A stretch of DNA of 64,000 nt. Origin: Nymphaea colorata (lineage: Eukaryota > Streptophyta > Magnoliopsida > Nymphaeales > Nymphaeaceae). The DNA is taken from NCBI RefSeq assembly GCF_008831285.2, contig NC_045138.2, forward strand, positions 9,990,071-10,054,070, given 5' to 3'. Positions within the stretch are counted from its first letter, which is position 1. Each line of letters starts with the position of its first letter. Shown piece by piece: positions 1-13,800 of this stretch. Below the pieces are notes generated by a model. The model did not search any database, was not told the origin of the DNA, and saw only the letters and a program-made list of their open reading frames with translations. A program made the position numbers and the translations under genes.

Positions 1-493
1 ATCTTTGTATATCTTCAAATAAAAAGTTTACGAGTAAGCTTGGAAATGTAGCAATATAATAAAAACATACCTACACCTAAAAAAATTCTACATTGCCAAA
101 GAAAAGTGGTGCAAGTCAGAGTACCCAAGGGAAATTTGAGCTTATAAGCAAAAAGAAGTACATTGGAAATGCCAATTTTTTAAGGCCACAATCGGTCATT
201 TCGTATGAATTTAACAATGGACCTAGCAAAAATAAATAAATTTAAGTGCATTTTTCATAATTTAGAAAAGTTCATATGCCCCGTTTTGAAAAAGTTTTCC
301 TTTCTTTTTGTCCATGAAATAAGGAAAAAGTATTAGATATTGCCTGAGTATGTTTATTCTATGTTACGGTACAATACAATCCGATACGTTACAAGGTTCT
401 GCATGTTTTTATTATTGAAAATCAATTAAAACTATTTTAACTTAAATTTTAAATTTGAGTAATATACATACGTTTATATATTCAATTTAGTTT

Positions 494-500
494 TATATAA
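494..500 (+). promoter_or_regulatory. Candidate TATA box of the BIG3-like gene
   Basis: TATATAA lies about 360 bases upstream of the start codon at 860. A start of transcription near 525 would give a leader of about 335 bases that includes the CT-rich and GA-repeat stretches. Only the motif and its spacing support this. Positions 1-480 are AT-rich, and I recognise no gene or repeat family in them. Confidence 0.3.
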
Positions 501-755
501 CAAGGGCGTAGCAGTCGCATTAACGGACAAACTAAAAAGTGGAGAAATTAAGAAAAAACTCAGAGGGTGACACAGGCGAAGAAGGGTACCCGTCTGTGTG
601 TCCAACTGACGTAGAAGACCCGCAGAGCCTCTTCCCGGCCACCACCACCACGGCCCATTTCTCCGCACTGGAGTTCTCTCTTCCTCCCTCTCCGCATCTT
701 TGTTTACAAAGGACCAGAACGACCGGAGCAACAGAATTCTCCAATTTCCGTTTGT

Positions 756-788
756 ATGACGTCCCCCAGATCTCCCGTTGCTTCCTGA
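756..788 (+). other. Short upstream ORF in the probable 5' leader of BIG3
   Basis: An ATG at 756 opens ten codons and stops at 786-788, 71 bases before the main ATG. It is the only ATG I see between the candidate TATA box and the main start. It could lower translation of the main frame if the leader is transcribed. No conservation evidence is available. Confidence 0.25.
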
Positions 789-817
789 GATCTCCCCTTC
801 TCTCTCCCTCTCTTCTC

Positions 818-821
<4 letters not shown>

Positions 822-857
<36 letters not shown>
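822..857 (+). repeat. GA dinucleotide microsatellite immediately before the start codon
   Basis: About 18 uninterrupted AG units end two bases before the BIG3 ATG and follow a CT-rich stretch (795-820). Such GA/CT tracts are common in plant 5' leaders and core promoters and can bind BBR/BPC GAGA factors. Its length is likely variable between individuals. Confidence 0.85.
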
Positions 858-858
<1 letters not shown>

Positions 859-859
859 A

Positions 860-1836
860 ATGGCGTCGTCGGGTTTGTCTCAGGGGCTTGGCGGCCCTTC
901 GAAAGCGGGGAGGGTGCTTGGGCCGTCGCTGGACAAGATCATCAAGAACGTGGCCTGGAGGAAGCAATCACAGCTGGTGCAGGCCTGCAAGTCATCTCTC
1001 GACCGCCTCCAGAACCTTTCTACCTCGCCCGAGTTCGCAGGCTCCTCCGTTCCGGGTTTCCCCCCTGCCGATGCCGACCAGTTCCTCGCCTCCCTTACCC
1101 TCGCCCTCGACTCCGCAGCTCCTAAGGTCATTGAGCCCGCCCTCGAATGCGTCCAGCGACTCGCCCTCCTTGGTCTCGTCCGCTGCGACGCCGAACAGAT
1201 CGACGACGATCCAGCCTCCTCTCCTCCCCCCGCCCTCCTTATCAATTCCGTCTGCAAGTGCACCGCCGTTGCCGACAACGCCGTCGAGCTCGCCGTCCTC
1301 CGAACCCTCCTCGCATCCGTCAGATCGAGCTCGCTGGGCTTCCATGGCGACGCGTTGATCCACATCGTCAAGACATTCTACAATGTCTACCTCGGCAGCA
1401 CCAGCGTCGAGAATCGGATCTGCGCCAAGGCGGCCTTGGCGCAGACAGTCGCCATCGTGTTCGCACGAGCTGAGGCTGACCGCGTGGAGGCGAGCGCCGA
1501 TCCGGTGTCCGTGCCGGCGTTGCTGGAGCTCTCGGACAAGAATCTTAACGAATCGGGGCTAGTTCAGTCGGTTCAGGTCTTTCTCATTGAGGTCCTGGAG
1601 GGATGGGAGGGCGATCGCGGCGGTAATTCGACGGCGAAGGAGGAAACTGGGGAAGGGGAAAGCAGGATCAGGGAGGATGCCCTTTATCTGTTCAAGAACC
1701 TCTGTAAGTTTTCGATGAAATTCTCCACCCAGGAGAGCCCAGAAGACGAGCTCCTCCTCAGGGGCAAATTGTTGTCTCTTGAGCTGATGAAGGTCGTGGT
1801 CGAGAATGCCGGACCGGTCCTGCGGGTAAATGAAAG
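860..1836 (+). CDS. BIG3: BIG3 exon 1 (DCB domain)
   Basis: Codons 1-325 plus two bases. It is strongly GC-rich with C/G third positions, unlike the AT-rich later exons. It encodes the N-terminal dimerisation/cyclophilin-binding region and a charged Gly/Glu linker. The donor is AATGAAAG|GTTAGT, and the split Arg codon (AG|G) is completed by exon 2. Confidence 0.93.
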
Positions 1837-4800
1837 GTTAGTCATCTGCTTCAATTGTTTCCAGAATTTTATCTCGGAAGCATTCATCCTTGTATCGATT
1901 TCTGCATGGTAGTTTGTTTTCCTACTAGTAGACTCTCTTGCCGAAATTCATGATTAGTTTTATTTGTGTGAGATGTGAGTTGGGATCCCCCGGGACGCCT
2001 ACGGAGTTCCCGTAATACAGGTCCCCGCTTTTAAGGATGGAACTCGACGTCCTGCGCCCAAGGAATAGCACTTCTTCAGAGACGACCTCACCTCACCAAT
2101 TTCATAGGGTTCAAAAATATTAAAATTAAGTTATCTCTATACAGATAATGGACATTTTTAGTATGAAAGGGGGAATTGTGGTGTTCCCAGCATGCTGAGT
2201 TGACTCAGACAACCATCCATGTAAGAGCCAATGTAAGGTCTTCCTGGTTTGTAGTTTTAGGCACCACAGTTCATCCTCAAATGAATAGGTTGACTTGAAA
2301 CATGTAAGATTATTTCTTCAGAAACAGTAATAATTGAGAATCCTGAGAAGAGGACCAAATATTTTCCCATTGTTTGAAAAGGAAAGCCTTCTTAAGTTCT
2401 ACAGAGAGGAAATCAACAAGTTGAGGCACGCGGAATGATAGAAGACTTGTCCCTCCCAAGGCCAGGGTTCAGTTTTATATAACAATGAACATCCTATAAT
2501 GAAGATATACAGTTTTACCTATAACCAGCCCCATTTTGGTATTGAATTTTCAAGTTCTTTTTCTTCTCTGGGATTTGCTGATACTATGGTGGAGAGGATT
2601 ACTAGTGGAAAAGAAATGAAAAAGAAGGGGTGAGAGGAGGAGAACGTGAGAGGTGAGAGAAAAAGAAGCTCTCCTTTTCTCTCTATATTTGGATATATAT
2701 ATCCATGCTAATAACTCATAGATGGTAAATCTATGTTGTACAAGTTGTATGACTAAATATTAGAAAGGTTTGAATATGACTACATATAAGAAAGGGTTTC
2801 ATGAAAGACAAATATTTGAGGAACTCTGATGCTTCCAGTGGACCTTCTAGAAAAAGGAAGAGACTTCTTATAAATCGGTTTAAAAATGTTTTTCTGCTCT
2901 AGTATGGGTTTAGATATGACTACATGTATTGAAATCATTGGGGGAACTAAGTTAACGATTATCATCATTTGTAAAAGAAATCAATTTATCATTCCCACAA
3001 ACTTCATCAACAAAGCAAAATAATTCAAATAAGAATGTATATTCATCACTAACCTTGAACTTACTTGATACAAAACCACTTTCATTTTCAACAAAGATAC
3101 ATTTCTTGAAATGTACAATTTGTCATTTTTTGACATCATATCAATCATGCCTCTTTTGGTTTTTAATATCTTATTAAAGCATATTATATAGCCTTGGATG
3201 ATTTTTATCCACTGGAGAAAAGGACTTATATCATAATATTATTGTCTGGTTCAACATTAAATAGTTTTTGAGAAGGGGAAACTCCATTGAAGGTTTTGGA
3301 TGACATTCTATTAATTTCATACACTGATATGTCAGGGTATTTCAGCCCAATTATTAATTTTTTTTTGGAAACTCTTGTAAGTACTGTTATAGTGGTGTTT
3401 GTAACATGTTTATTCTTTCTTTTGGCAAGTCTTTTTCTTCTGGTGCTGTTGGACAAATTTTGGTAATGAATTTCATTGTCTTTTAAATATTTTTTGAGTT
3501 TCTTAGATAGAGATTTTCCTCCTAAGGCATTCCCAGAGTTTCTATATTGGTCTCAACTTGATTTTTAACCACGTGAGATATTTTAAAGTTAGAGAACACT
3601 TTTGATTTAAGTTTGAGAAAGTAAATCCAGGAGTATCTAGTAAAGTTACTCAAATATCACATAATACAAGATTTCTTTAGAAACTACAAGGAGCGGGACT
3701 CCAAATATTGGAATTACAAGTTCAAACTGTCTTTTAGCACAAAAAGTTCTATTGGAGAAAGATAACATTTTCATTTTTCCCATGAAAGTAAAATTATCTT
3801 TGCAACTTCTTCCAAGAAAGGAATGACAATCTCCAAATGCTAGAATGCCCTACTATTTGGTGCCAAAGTTCCAATAAGTTCTTATGATCACATTAAATGA
3901 AGATTTTGGAAGGCCCAAGAGGTTCATATAGTAAAGTTCTCTTCTTCTAGAGCCTTTAGAAATAAAATAATCATATATAGCGTTTACTCTTTGGTGAGGA
4001 AGAAATATTCCGTCCATGTCAGGCAGTTCGAGCAATAGATAAGATATTAAGGTTTAATCTTTGGGAACACTATGACCTAACATTAGAAATTGTAAAGTTT
4101 TTGAATTTTCGAAGACTTATGTCACATGGGTACGGGTACGGGTGCTGGTACAGGTACCGGTACGGGTACGGGTACAGACCATTTTCAAAAAACTTGGGTA
4201 CGGGGGTACGGCCGTACACACACGGATATATATATATATATCAAAAAATTTCAAACAGAATAACATATTCACATTTCACACATATATATCAAAAAAATGC
4301 AAACAGAATAACACACAAACATAAATCATGGTCCAAAACACATAAATCATAGTCGAAAACACATAAATCATGGTCCAAAACACATAAATCATGGTCGAAA
4401 ACAAACATCGGCATGAGTGCAGCACTCATTCGATGCCCTGCCGGCAAATGCAATCCAGAATCGACATTCAACAATACCCTGCCGGCAAATGCAATCCACA
4501 TTCAACAATATTCTACGACAATGAAGAATGAAAAGGCCTCATATTCTAAGACAGTGAAGATTGAAGAATGAAAAGGAGGCATCTATTATATTTGAAAGGG
4601 ATTTGAAACCCTCTCGGATTGGTGGTTGGTCATCAAAGATTTAGGGACGTCGAGGCCTACGATTCAACATCTTGGTTTGTATTCATAGATTTGAAACAGA
4701 GAGAGAGAGATTTGAAACCGTAGAGAAAGGGCGAGCTAGAGGGAGGGGTGATGGGTTTTCACTTTCATGCGAACAGCACACAAAACCCGTCGCCGGTCGT

Positions 4801-7800
4801 TGCCGGCGGCGAAGGCAGGGGCCGATTAAAATGAAAACAAAAAATGTAAAAAACTTCAGTCACCTCCTGTCTTCGCCGCTGTCGTCGCCGTTGCCGCAGC
4901 CGCTGCCGAAGCCGCAGTCGTCGCCGCTGCTTCTTTGGCGGAGAGGTAAATGTTGTCGGAGAGAGACGAGATTTAAGGAGTCGAAGGTTTCGGTTTCGTT
5001 TTACCTTTTTCTTTTAACGTCAAAATATTTTTTAACGTTAAAATCAATTAAACGTTTTAAAAAAATGGACAAAATTGGACCCGGTCAATGTTGACCGTGT
5101 CCAATTTTGGACGGATATGGTCCCCGGTACGTTGACCGTACCTGGTACGGTCAACGCGTACCGGGGCCATACCGGTACCGGTACCGGTGTCGTATCGGTA
5201 CCGGACGGGGGGGCGTACCCATGTTACATAGCTCTAAAAGCTTCCAACACTTTTGATTTTAAAAGATGTGCCATCAACTGTTGAAACAGATAATGAGACA
5301 TCAAAATTATAGCATTTGAAAGGGTTTCTTCATTTAGGGTCATATGGGAAGAAGCTTCTGAGTCTAAGAGCCAGGCAGACATACCTGGTGGTGAAGAGTT
5401 AGAGATGGTGGCTTTTGATATGGACGAATTTGCTTCATGAGTGGTTCAAGAGCCTCCATGAATTGTGCAAGAGATATTGATCCAACTGATGTTGATTCTT
5501 CTTTTGCACTCTCTTCAGATTCAGCAATTATGAACAACTCCCTTATCTTTGAAAGGTTCATCTCTTCTATGCTTAGGAATCTTGGCTTGATATGTCCTAC
5601 TTCACCACATCGATGGCATGAATTTTCTTTTTGAGAAATCATAAAGTATGGAGATTTACGTGCTTTAAACTTTGGAAGTTTTGAACGAAAACTTGTAATA
5701 GCAAGGAGATTATCATTCTTGGTTTTAAGATTAGAGTAACCTATTCTCCTTCGTAGAGAGCTCAGCAAGCCTCTTGAATTGAAAAAAGTGCTTGCTATGA
5801 AGGAGAGATGTCCTAACCAATGTTGTAAAAGGCATATCGTAACGTGCGTCAATTGGGCGGACCTATACGTTGTATTGTAACATATCGTAAATGTAGCGTA
5901 GCATATCGTAAAATTAAGTTTTTAATTCAAAAAAATAAAAGAAATTGAAAAAAATAAAACTTCAAAAAAAATAAGGAAAAATGTATTCCATATGAAAAAC
6001 TCATCTCACATAAAGAACATTCATGATTCATCATTTATAAACCATAGTATATCAATTATCAATAACACATTCAGAAATGAGAAATCATAGATTAAGAATA
6101 ACATAATAAGCTTCAATCACAAGTTTAAAATGTTTTAAATTGTATCGCAAGTCCACAACATATAATTGTTCATTGCCAAGTGCCAAATATCATGATTATC
6201 ATCATCAATCATTGATAATCATCATCATTTTCTTCGTTAATTGTTTCAATGCCTTCAAATGGAATGTCCTCACCAACAAATGATTGATTTTTCTAGAAAA
6301 CTAGTAAAAACTCGCCCTCCCACAACCCTTAGAGATGTTTAGCAAGCAGAAGGGAAGAGCTATTTTAAAAAGAAGCATGGAAAAAGGAGTTTTTTTGTTT
6401 GTCCCTATATCTTACCCGTATCGTAAGATATGAAGCGAATTGCCCATATCATATGAGATGGCCCCCATATGGCACGATACGAGCGTTACACCTATGATAC
6501 ACCGACGTCTCGTGTATTATAGGCCTATCTTATAGGTTTCTCAAACTTATATCCATATCATGTGATACAGATAACACCGGCCCTAACTCTCGTAACACCT
6601 TTGTGTACTTGTTGAAGGACCGTAGTGAAGTGCCCAATGTCATTGAAACTTTCATAGTTTCATTATTCTTGTGGAAACTCAGTTTGAAGCCTCTGTTAAG
6701 ACCTTTCGCTCTGAAAATTCACATGAGTATATCTGTCATTTTGTCGATAGTTTTTTTTCGGCAAAGGAGGATTGTTCATGAGACATCTTGTAGTTATACC
6801 CCTCCTCAAAATGGGGTTGCCGAATGAAAGAATCGTCAGTTGCTAAATGTCATGAAGGCTCTTTTGTTCCAATGACATCTTCCAGAGAAGTATTGGGAGG
6901 ATGTTGTGCTAACCAGTGCATATTTGATTAATCGTATGCTAGTATGCCTAGTTGTGTGTTGAATGGACAAACGCCTCATTCTATGTTAGCACAAAGTCGT
7001 GAATCTTTTTTCTCTTACACCTCGGGTTTTTGACTGTCTGTTTTATTCACAATCATAGTCCTAATATCAGAAAACTTGATATAAGGTCGATTAAGGGAGT
7101 GTTTCTTGGTTATTTTCTTATTCAAAAAGGATATAAGTGTCTAGACCCTTCCATTGGTCGTGTATATGTAACCAAACATGTTTGCTTCCTGGAACATGTT
7201 TCCTATTTTGGTAGGAATTCTCTTCAAGGGAAGAGGTCCATAAGAGAAGAGTATTCTCCAAATTAAGAGATTCAGTTTACAGACTTTCTGGAGTACAAAA
7301 AAGAATTTACAGATCTCTTGGAGCACAAAAAGGATGATGGTTGCTCCATTAGGAATGAGGAGCGTGACCTCTTGTTTGGGCAGGTTTACTCCAGGAGAAG
7401 ACTGACTGCAAAAGAGGTCCCAGGTGAGTTGATTGGTAACAAGAATCTGAGTCTCAATCCTACACCTTCCCTGGATGACCCAAATCGTGCTTGTGAGATG
7501 TCGGTTGAAGGTGGTCAGAGAAAGGAAATGAAGAGTTACTATTGCTTTCAGAAAAGGTATCGGCCTATTAGGTCATGTACTCAACACTTTATTGCTAATT
7601 TCATATCATATTCTAAACTGAGCAAGAACTATAAATGTTTTATATCGTCTCTTTCTATAGTTGTGATTCTCAGGACTGTTACTGAGGCTCAGAGCAATCC
7701 CAAGTGGGCTCATGCAATGCAAGAAGAAATGGAAGCACTAAATAAAAACAGAACGTGGGAGGTGGTAAATATCCCTGAAGCGGCTCATTTGGTAGGATCC

Positions 7801-10800
7801 AAGTGGGTCTACACCATTAAATATAAGTCAGATGGAAGTGTGGATAGGTACAAAGCTCGCTTGGCTGCCAATGGGTTTAGTCAGAAATATGAGATTGACT
7901 ACTTGGAAACGTTTGCTCTTATTGCAACGTGGAAGGCAGTCAGAGTTATTGTTTCCTTAGCAGTTATAAATGAGTGGATGATGTACCAACTTGATGTTAA
8001 GAACACATTTCTAAATGGAGACCTCGAGGAGGAAGTATATATGTGCATGCCTTTAGGATATGAGGAACCTGGAGAATGCTGTAGGTTGAAAAAAACTTTG
8101 TATGAGCTCAAACAATCTCCCCGGGCATGGTTTGAACAACTTAAACTTGTAATGAGACAACATGGATATTATCAAGGTAATGGAGATCACACTCTCTTTG
8201 TAAAGAGAAAGGAGCACAAGGTCACTCTTCTGTTAGCATATGTTGATGATATGATTGTCATAGGTGATGATGAAGTTGAAATAACAAAGTTAAAGGAACT
8301 GTTGACCCTTGAATTTGACCTCAAGGACAAGTTGAAATATTTCCTTGGCATTGAAATTGCTAGGTCTGGCACAAGTCTTGTGTTAAATCGAAGAAAGTAC
8401 ACTCTAGATTTATTAAAGGAGACTGAGAAACTTGGGTGTAGACCTGCTCCTACTCCTATAGATGCTAGAAACAAACTTAGCATTAGAGATGAGGAGCTCC
8501 TCTGTGAAGAAGCAAAAGGAAGATCTCAACGTCTTGTTGGGAAATTGATTTATCTCACTCTTACTAGACCTGATATTACTTTTGTTGTGAATGTGATGAG
8601 TCAGTTTATGCGTGCACCGACATATGTTCACTTAAAGGCAGTTGACATAATTTTATTTATTTGAAGAGGAGTCCTAGCAAGGGCATCTTGTACATTAAGC
8701 AAGACTCTCTTGAGATCGAGGGTTATTCTGATGCTGACTGGGCAAAATGTGTTGATACTAAGAGATCCACCTCAAGCTACTGTATTTACTTGGGAGGAAA
8801 TCTTGTGGTGTGGAGAAGTAAGAGACAGGACGTTTGCTCTCGCTCTAGTGCTGAGGCTGAATATAGAGTTGTGATAATGGGGCCTTTGAGTTGTTGTGGC
8901 TGAATTGACTGACATCAGGATCAAAACTAAGGGACCAATGAAGATGTATTGTGATAACAAGTCTGCAATCGACTTGGCCAACAGTCCGATATTACATAAT
9001 AGAACGAAGCATGTGGAGATTGACCGTCATTTCATTCAAGAGAGAATTGATGCTAAAGAACTTGTTCTACCTTACATGAAGTCCGAAGGCCAGACAACCG
9101 ATGTTCTGACCAAGGCCTTGTCATCAACTTCATTTAAGAGAAATGTATCCAAGTTGAACATGTTTGATCTGTACGCCCAACTTGAGGGGGGGTGGTGACG
9201 TGTTTGTATGTTTGGGTTTGGGTCTGGACCCTGTCTGACCCGCTATTCATGTTGAGCTCTATCTAAACTGTTGCTTATTGGAAGAAGAAGGGGCGAGAGA
9301 GATAGAGGGAGAAAGTGAGAGGACGAGAGGGAGAGAGAGGAAACTTTTTCTTATTGCTGCACGTAACCCTAATCTCATATTAATATGAGACTAGGGTGTG
9401 TTACCAATTTACAAAAATAGTCCACTCAACATAGGATAATAATTAAGTGGACCTATTTCAACTTTCTAATGTTTTAGAAAGCCTCCACCCGACTACTATA
9501 AGTACTTAACACTCCCCCTCAAGCTGGAGCATAGATATCAATCATGCTCAACTTGTTACATCCTCTCAAGAAATCGCCAATGGGATGAGCCGTAGTGAAC
9601 ATATCAGCAGCTTGATCTTCAGAAGAGACATGAATGGTGTCAATGACTCATTCTTGTACCAAGTCTCGAACATAATGACAATCTACTTCAATGTGTTTAG
9701 TCCTTTCATGGAAAACAGGATTATTTGCAATGTAGGTTGCTGCTCTATTGTCACAGTACATCTTCATTGGGAGTGTCACTGAAATCCCCAATTCTAGAAG
9801 CACGGATTTGACCCAAGACATCTCAGCCGCAGTTTGGGCCATAGCCCTATATTCAGACTCAGCACTAGATCTAGCAACCACATTCTGTTTCTTGCTTCTC
9901 CAAGAAATAAGATTCCCACCGACAAAGACACAGAAACCTGTAGTAGATTTCCTGTCATCTACTGACCTAGCATAATCAGCATCACTATATGGTTCTATGT
10001 CCACACATGCTCCCTTTTTGAACCATAACCCCTTTCCCGGGGCTGATTTCAAGTATTTTACCACCATTAGAGCAGCCTCCCAATGAATTTTCTGAGGTTT
10101 TTCCATGAATTGACTTAACTTGTTCACAGCAAAGCTGATATCTGGTCAAGTGATAGTCAAGTATAAAAGTTTCCCTATCAACGATCTGTAAGGACGGGAG
10201 TCAAAAGCTTCTGAGTCATCATCATGAATATGAATTCGAGGATTCATAGGAAGTGTAGCCGGTTTGGCTCCCAATAACCTTGTTTCCTGCAAAAGATGAA
10301 GAACATATTTCCTTTGAGACATCACAAGTCCTTTATTACTGCGAGCCACTTCAATGCCAAGAAAATAACGAAGTGGACCAAGATCTTTTGTGACAAAGTG
10401 TTTCTGTAGAAACTCCTTTGTCTGAGCTAACTCGTGAATACTTTCTCCAGTGAGGACAATATCATCAACATATACAATCAATATCACTATACCAGAAGTC
10501 CCCCTCTTGATAAACAACGAGTGATCAAACTGGGACCTATGAAATCCACAATTAGAGACAACCACACTGAGCTTATGAAACCATGCACGAGGGCTTTGTT
10601 TAAGCCCATAGATAGCCTTTTTAAGTTTGCATACCTTGGAACACTCCCCTTGTCGTTCAAAACCAGGTGGTTGTTGCATATAGACTATTTCAGAGAGATC
10701 ACCATATAAAAATGCATTTTTCACATCAAGCTGAAAAAGGGGCCAATCCTGCTGAACTGCGAGAGATATAATAAGGCGAATAGTACCTAACCGTGCCACA

Positions 10801-13800
10801 AGCGAAAACGTCTCGAAGAAGTCCACACCATAAGTCTGTGTATAGCCTTTAGCAACAAGACGAGCTTTGAAGCGCGCTCTACAGACCCATCAGAATGTTA
10901 TTTGATTGTGAAAACCCATTTGGAGCCGACAATGTCACAATTCATCGGTGGGTCCACTAAGTCCCAAGTTTCCCTAGAAAGAAGAGCATTCATTTCCTCC
11001 TACATAGCTTGCTTCCATCGTGAATCTAACAACGCTTGGTGGTGAGAGGTTGGAATAGTATGACTATCCATAGCTCGGTCAAACTGTACTAAACTTGTGC
11101 TCAAATGGTCCATAGAAACCGAGTTAGAGATAGGATGTCTTGTGCACTGTCGCTGGGCCTTGCGAATAGCAATGGGTAGATCGTTTGCAGAATAGTCATC
11201 ATTTCTTCCTGAGTCAGTCTTATCATTAGAACTTACCTCATGAGAAGATTCTGGTGGACAGCTGGGAGAGGGATCTTGATGCCGAGTATAGACTATTGGA
11301 GGTTTACGAAAACGATCGCATGACCGTGGTTGAGAGGAGGGGATAGACTCAAGTGATACTGAGGGAATAGGAAGAGGGACAGATACGGGGAGTTCAGTCA
11401 CAGTGGTATTTGATGTGAAGTAAGGACGCGATTCAAAGAATGTAACATCCGCACTGATAACCTCTTTCTTATTCTGGGGATCAAAAGATCAGTAGCCTTT
11501 TTGATTGGCAGGATATCCAATGAACACACATTTAACGACTTGAGCAGCAAGTTTGTTTTTGTTTGGGCCCAAGATGTGTACAAAACAAGTGCATCCAAAC
11601 ACTTTGGGAGGAATATGAAATAATGGTCGATCTGAATATAGTATTTGAATGGGAATGCGTTCTTGAATGGCAGACGAGGGTAATCTGTTGATGAGGTAGC
11701 ATGCAGTAAGAATAGCATCACCCCAAAAATATGCAGGCATATGAGTATGCAACATGAGAGTGCGGGCTACGTTTAGAAGTTGTCGATGTTTGCGTTCAGC
11801 AACACCATTTTGTTGGGATGTGTGGGGACATGTATATTGTGGGTGAATCCCATGATTGGCATAGAATTGAAGTAGAGCTGAGGATTTAAATTCAAGAGCA
11901 TTATTAGTGTGAATATTTTTGACAATAATACCAAACTGAGTTTTTATTTCATTGACAAATTTATGAATAATACAGATGACTTCAGACCTGTCCCGTAACA
12001 AAAATACCCAACTGACTCTAGTAAAATCATCAACCAAAACAAGGTAATACCAGAAACGTGAACGAAAGGGAACACAACTTGGACCCCAAACATCAACATG
12101 CAGAAGATCAAAGGGACTTTGACTCGATGGACTCTGACTTGAAAGGAAACTACTACGTGTATGCTTGCCTAACTGGCATGCATCACATAAGAATGACTCT
12201 GATGCAGGAATATCTGGAAAAATACGACGAAGCTTAGACGCAGAAGGATGACCCAGCCTGAGATGCCACTGCAAAGGAGAAGGCTTCGATGTGAAGGAGG
12301 ATGCAACAACATCGTTAGGGACAGAGAGGAAATAGAGCCCCTCCCGTTCTTGGCCGCCACTAATCATCTTCCCAGTTTGTAAGTCCTGAAAAGAACATGA
12401 ACCAGGATAAAAAATGACTCTACACTGTAAATCTCTAGCCAATTGCTTAACAGATAATAGATTAACAGGAAATCGTGGAGCATATAACACATGTGTAATA
12501 GTGCCAAAAGACGTGAGATAGATATCACCACTGCCCAGAATAGGGGACAACTTGCCATCAGCCAACCCGACGTGTTGTGGTGTAGTGAACCTGGTGAACG
12601 ATAAAAACATTTGTGGCTGATTACGACAATGCCTGGATGCTCCTGAGTCAAACATCCATATCATACCTGGGTCCTGTGTGGGGGCACAAACAGAGAACGT
12701 CGAGTCTATGGTAGCTATGCTGGTTGAAGCAGGGGTAAATCTCTGAGCAAGAACCAGATCATATTTTTCCTTTTTTAAGTTGAGAGAATATAATGGAGAT
12801 ATAGGAGTTGGAGACTCAACCAAAGAAGCCGTAACCTGTGGAGAAGTCACAGTAGAAGAAGAAGATCATTTTCCTGCATTCGTCCTTCCTCCACCACGCC
12901 CTTGAGGACCAGCAGAACGTAGGTGGGGATGTTTATCCCAACATCGATCCTCTAAGTGCCCTAATTTACCACAATAGGAGCACTGAAATCTGCCACGTCC
13001 TGCACCACGACCTGTACCACGTCCCCTAGATCCAATAAGGGAATTATGGCTACGTCCGCCTGACATCACAAGAGCAGAGACTGGGGTGTCATGTGTAGGC
13101 TGAGTAAGAGTGACTGCAAGGCGACTCAGTCTATTATAAGTATCTGCCTGTGAGAATTTGAGACTTCGCCACAGAATACTCAGAAGATAATCTAGACAAA
13201 AACTTTGCTACCATACCAGTTTCAAAATGTGATGCATAACAGTGCTTGCACGGTGGGCGAAGAGCTTTTAATCATTCATACGCAGTAGTCAACGTAGCAA
13301 AATATTGTGTCAAATCTTGATATCCTTGCCATATGTTACACAACTCCTCTTCCAATTGTAAAATTCTAATGACATTCGTAGCATAAGAGTACGTCTTCTT
13401 CAGAAAAGACCACATTTCTTTGGCCTTGGTGTAGTATGAAATTGTTGGAGCTATACGGGACTCTACACTGTTCATAATCCATGCCATTACAATGTTATTA
13501 TCTTCATCCCATGTGGCATATTTCCCTTTTTTCTCAAGGGGTTCATCTTCTTCAATAACATATTTTTTTTATGGCCAGCCACAGACATCATAAAAACTCT
13601 AGACCATATCTCATAATTCGACCCATCGAGTTTGATTGTGGTTCCATACGAAAAAGAATTCCCAGCCATCTTGTATTCATTAGACCCTTCTAATCTACTA
13701 CTGTCAGCCATAGTAGAAAACCAATGTGCAAAGACTACAATCAAGGAACGTGCAGTAGGTTGAACACAAACCAGACAGCAAGTATCAAATTTTCAGCTGG

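Larger units (their letters stand above)
6588..9263 (+). mobile_element. Copia-1: 5'-truncated Ty1/copia retrotransposon, left part
   Basis: Starts abruptly inside the integrase coding region and continues through reverse transcriptase and RNase H to a purine-rich tract and the first 71 bases of a 3' LTR (from 9193). A second retrotransposon (Copia-2) then splits the LTR, which resumes at 14809. The 5' LTR, gag and protease are missing. Protein and LTR sequence show it belongs to the same family as Copia-3. Confidence 0.85.

Noticed and set aside
474-860. Minus-strand open frame of about 128 codons beginning with Leu-Ser repeats
   Set aside because: It is the translation of the GA microsatellite and leader of BIG3; low complexity with no recognisable domain.
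880-1371. Long open frames on the minus strand and in other plus frames over BIG3 exon 1
   Set aside because: They are shadows of a GC-rich exon with strong third-position bias; the protein match is only in the BIG3 frame.
5818-6579. Considered as an LTR of Copia-1
   Set aside because: The inverted ends and the GTCCTAAC/GCCCTAAC flanks fit a hAT insertion, and the sequence is unrelated to the Copia-1 3' LTR.
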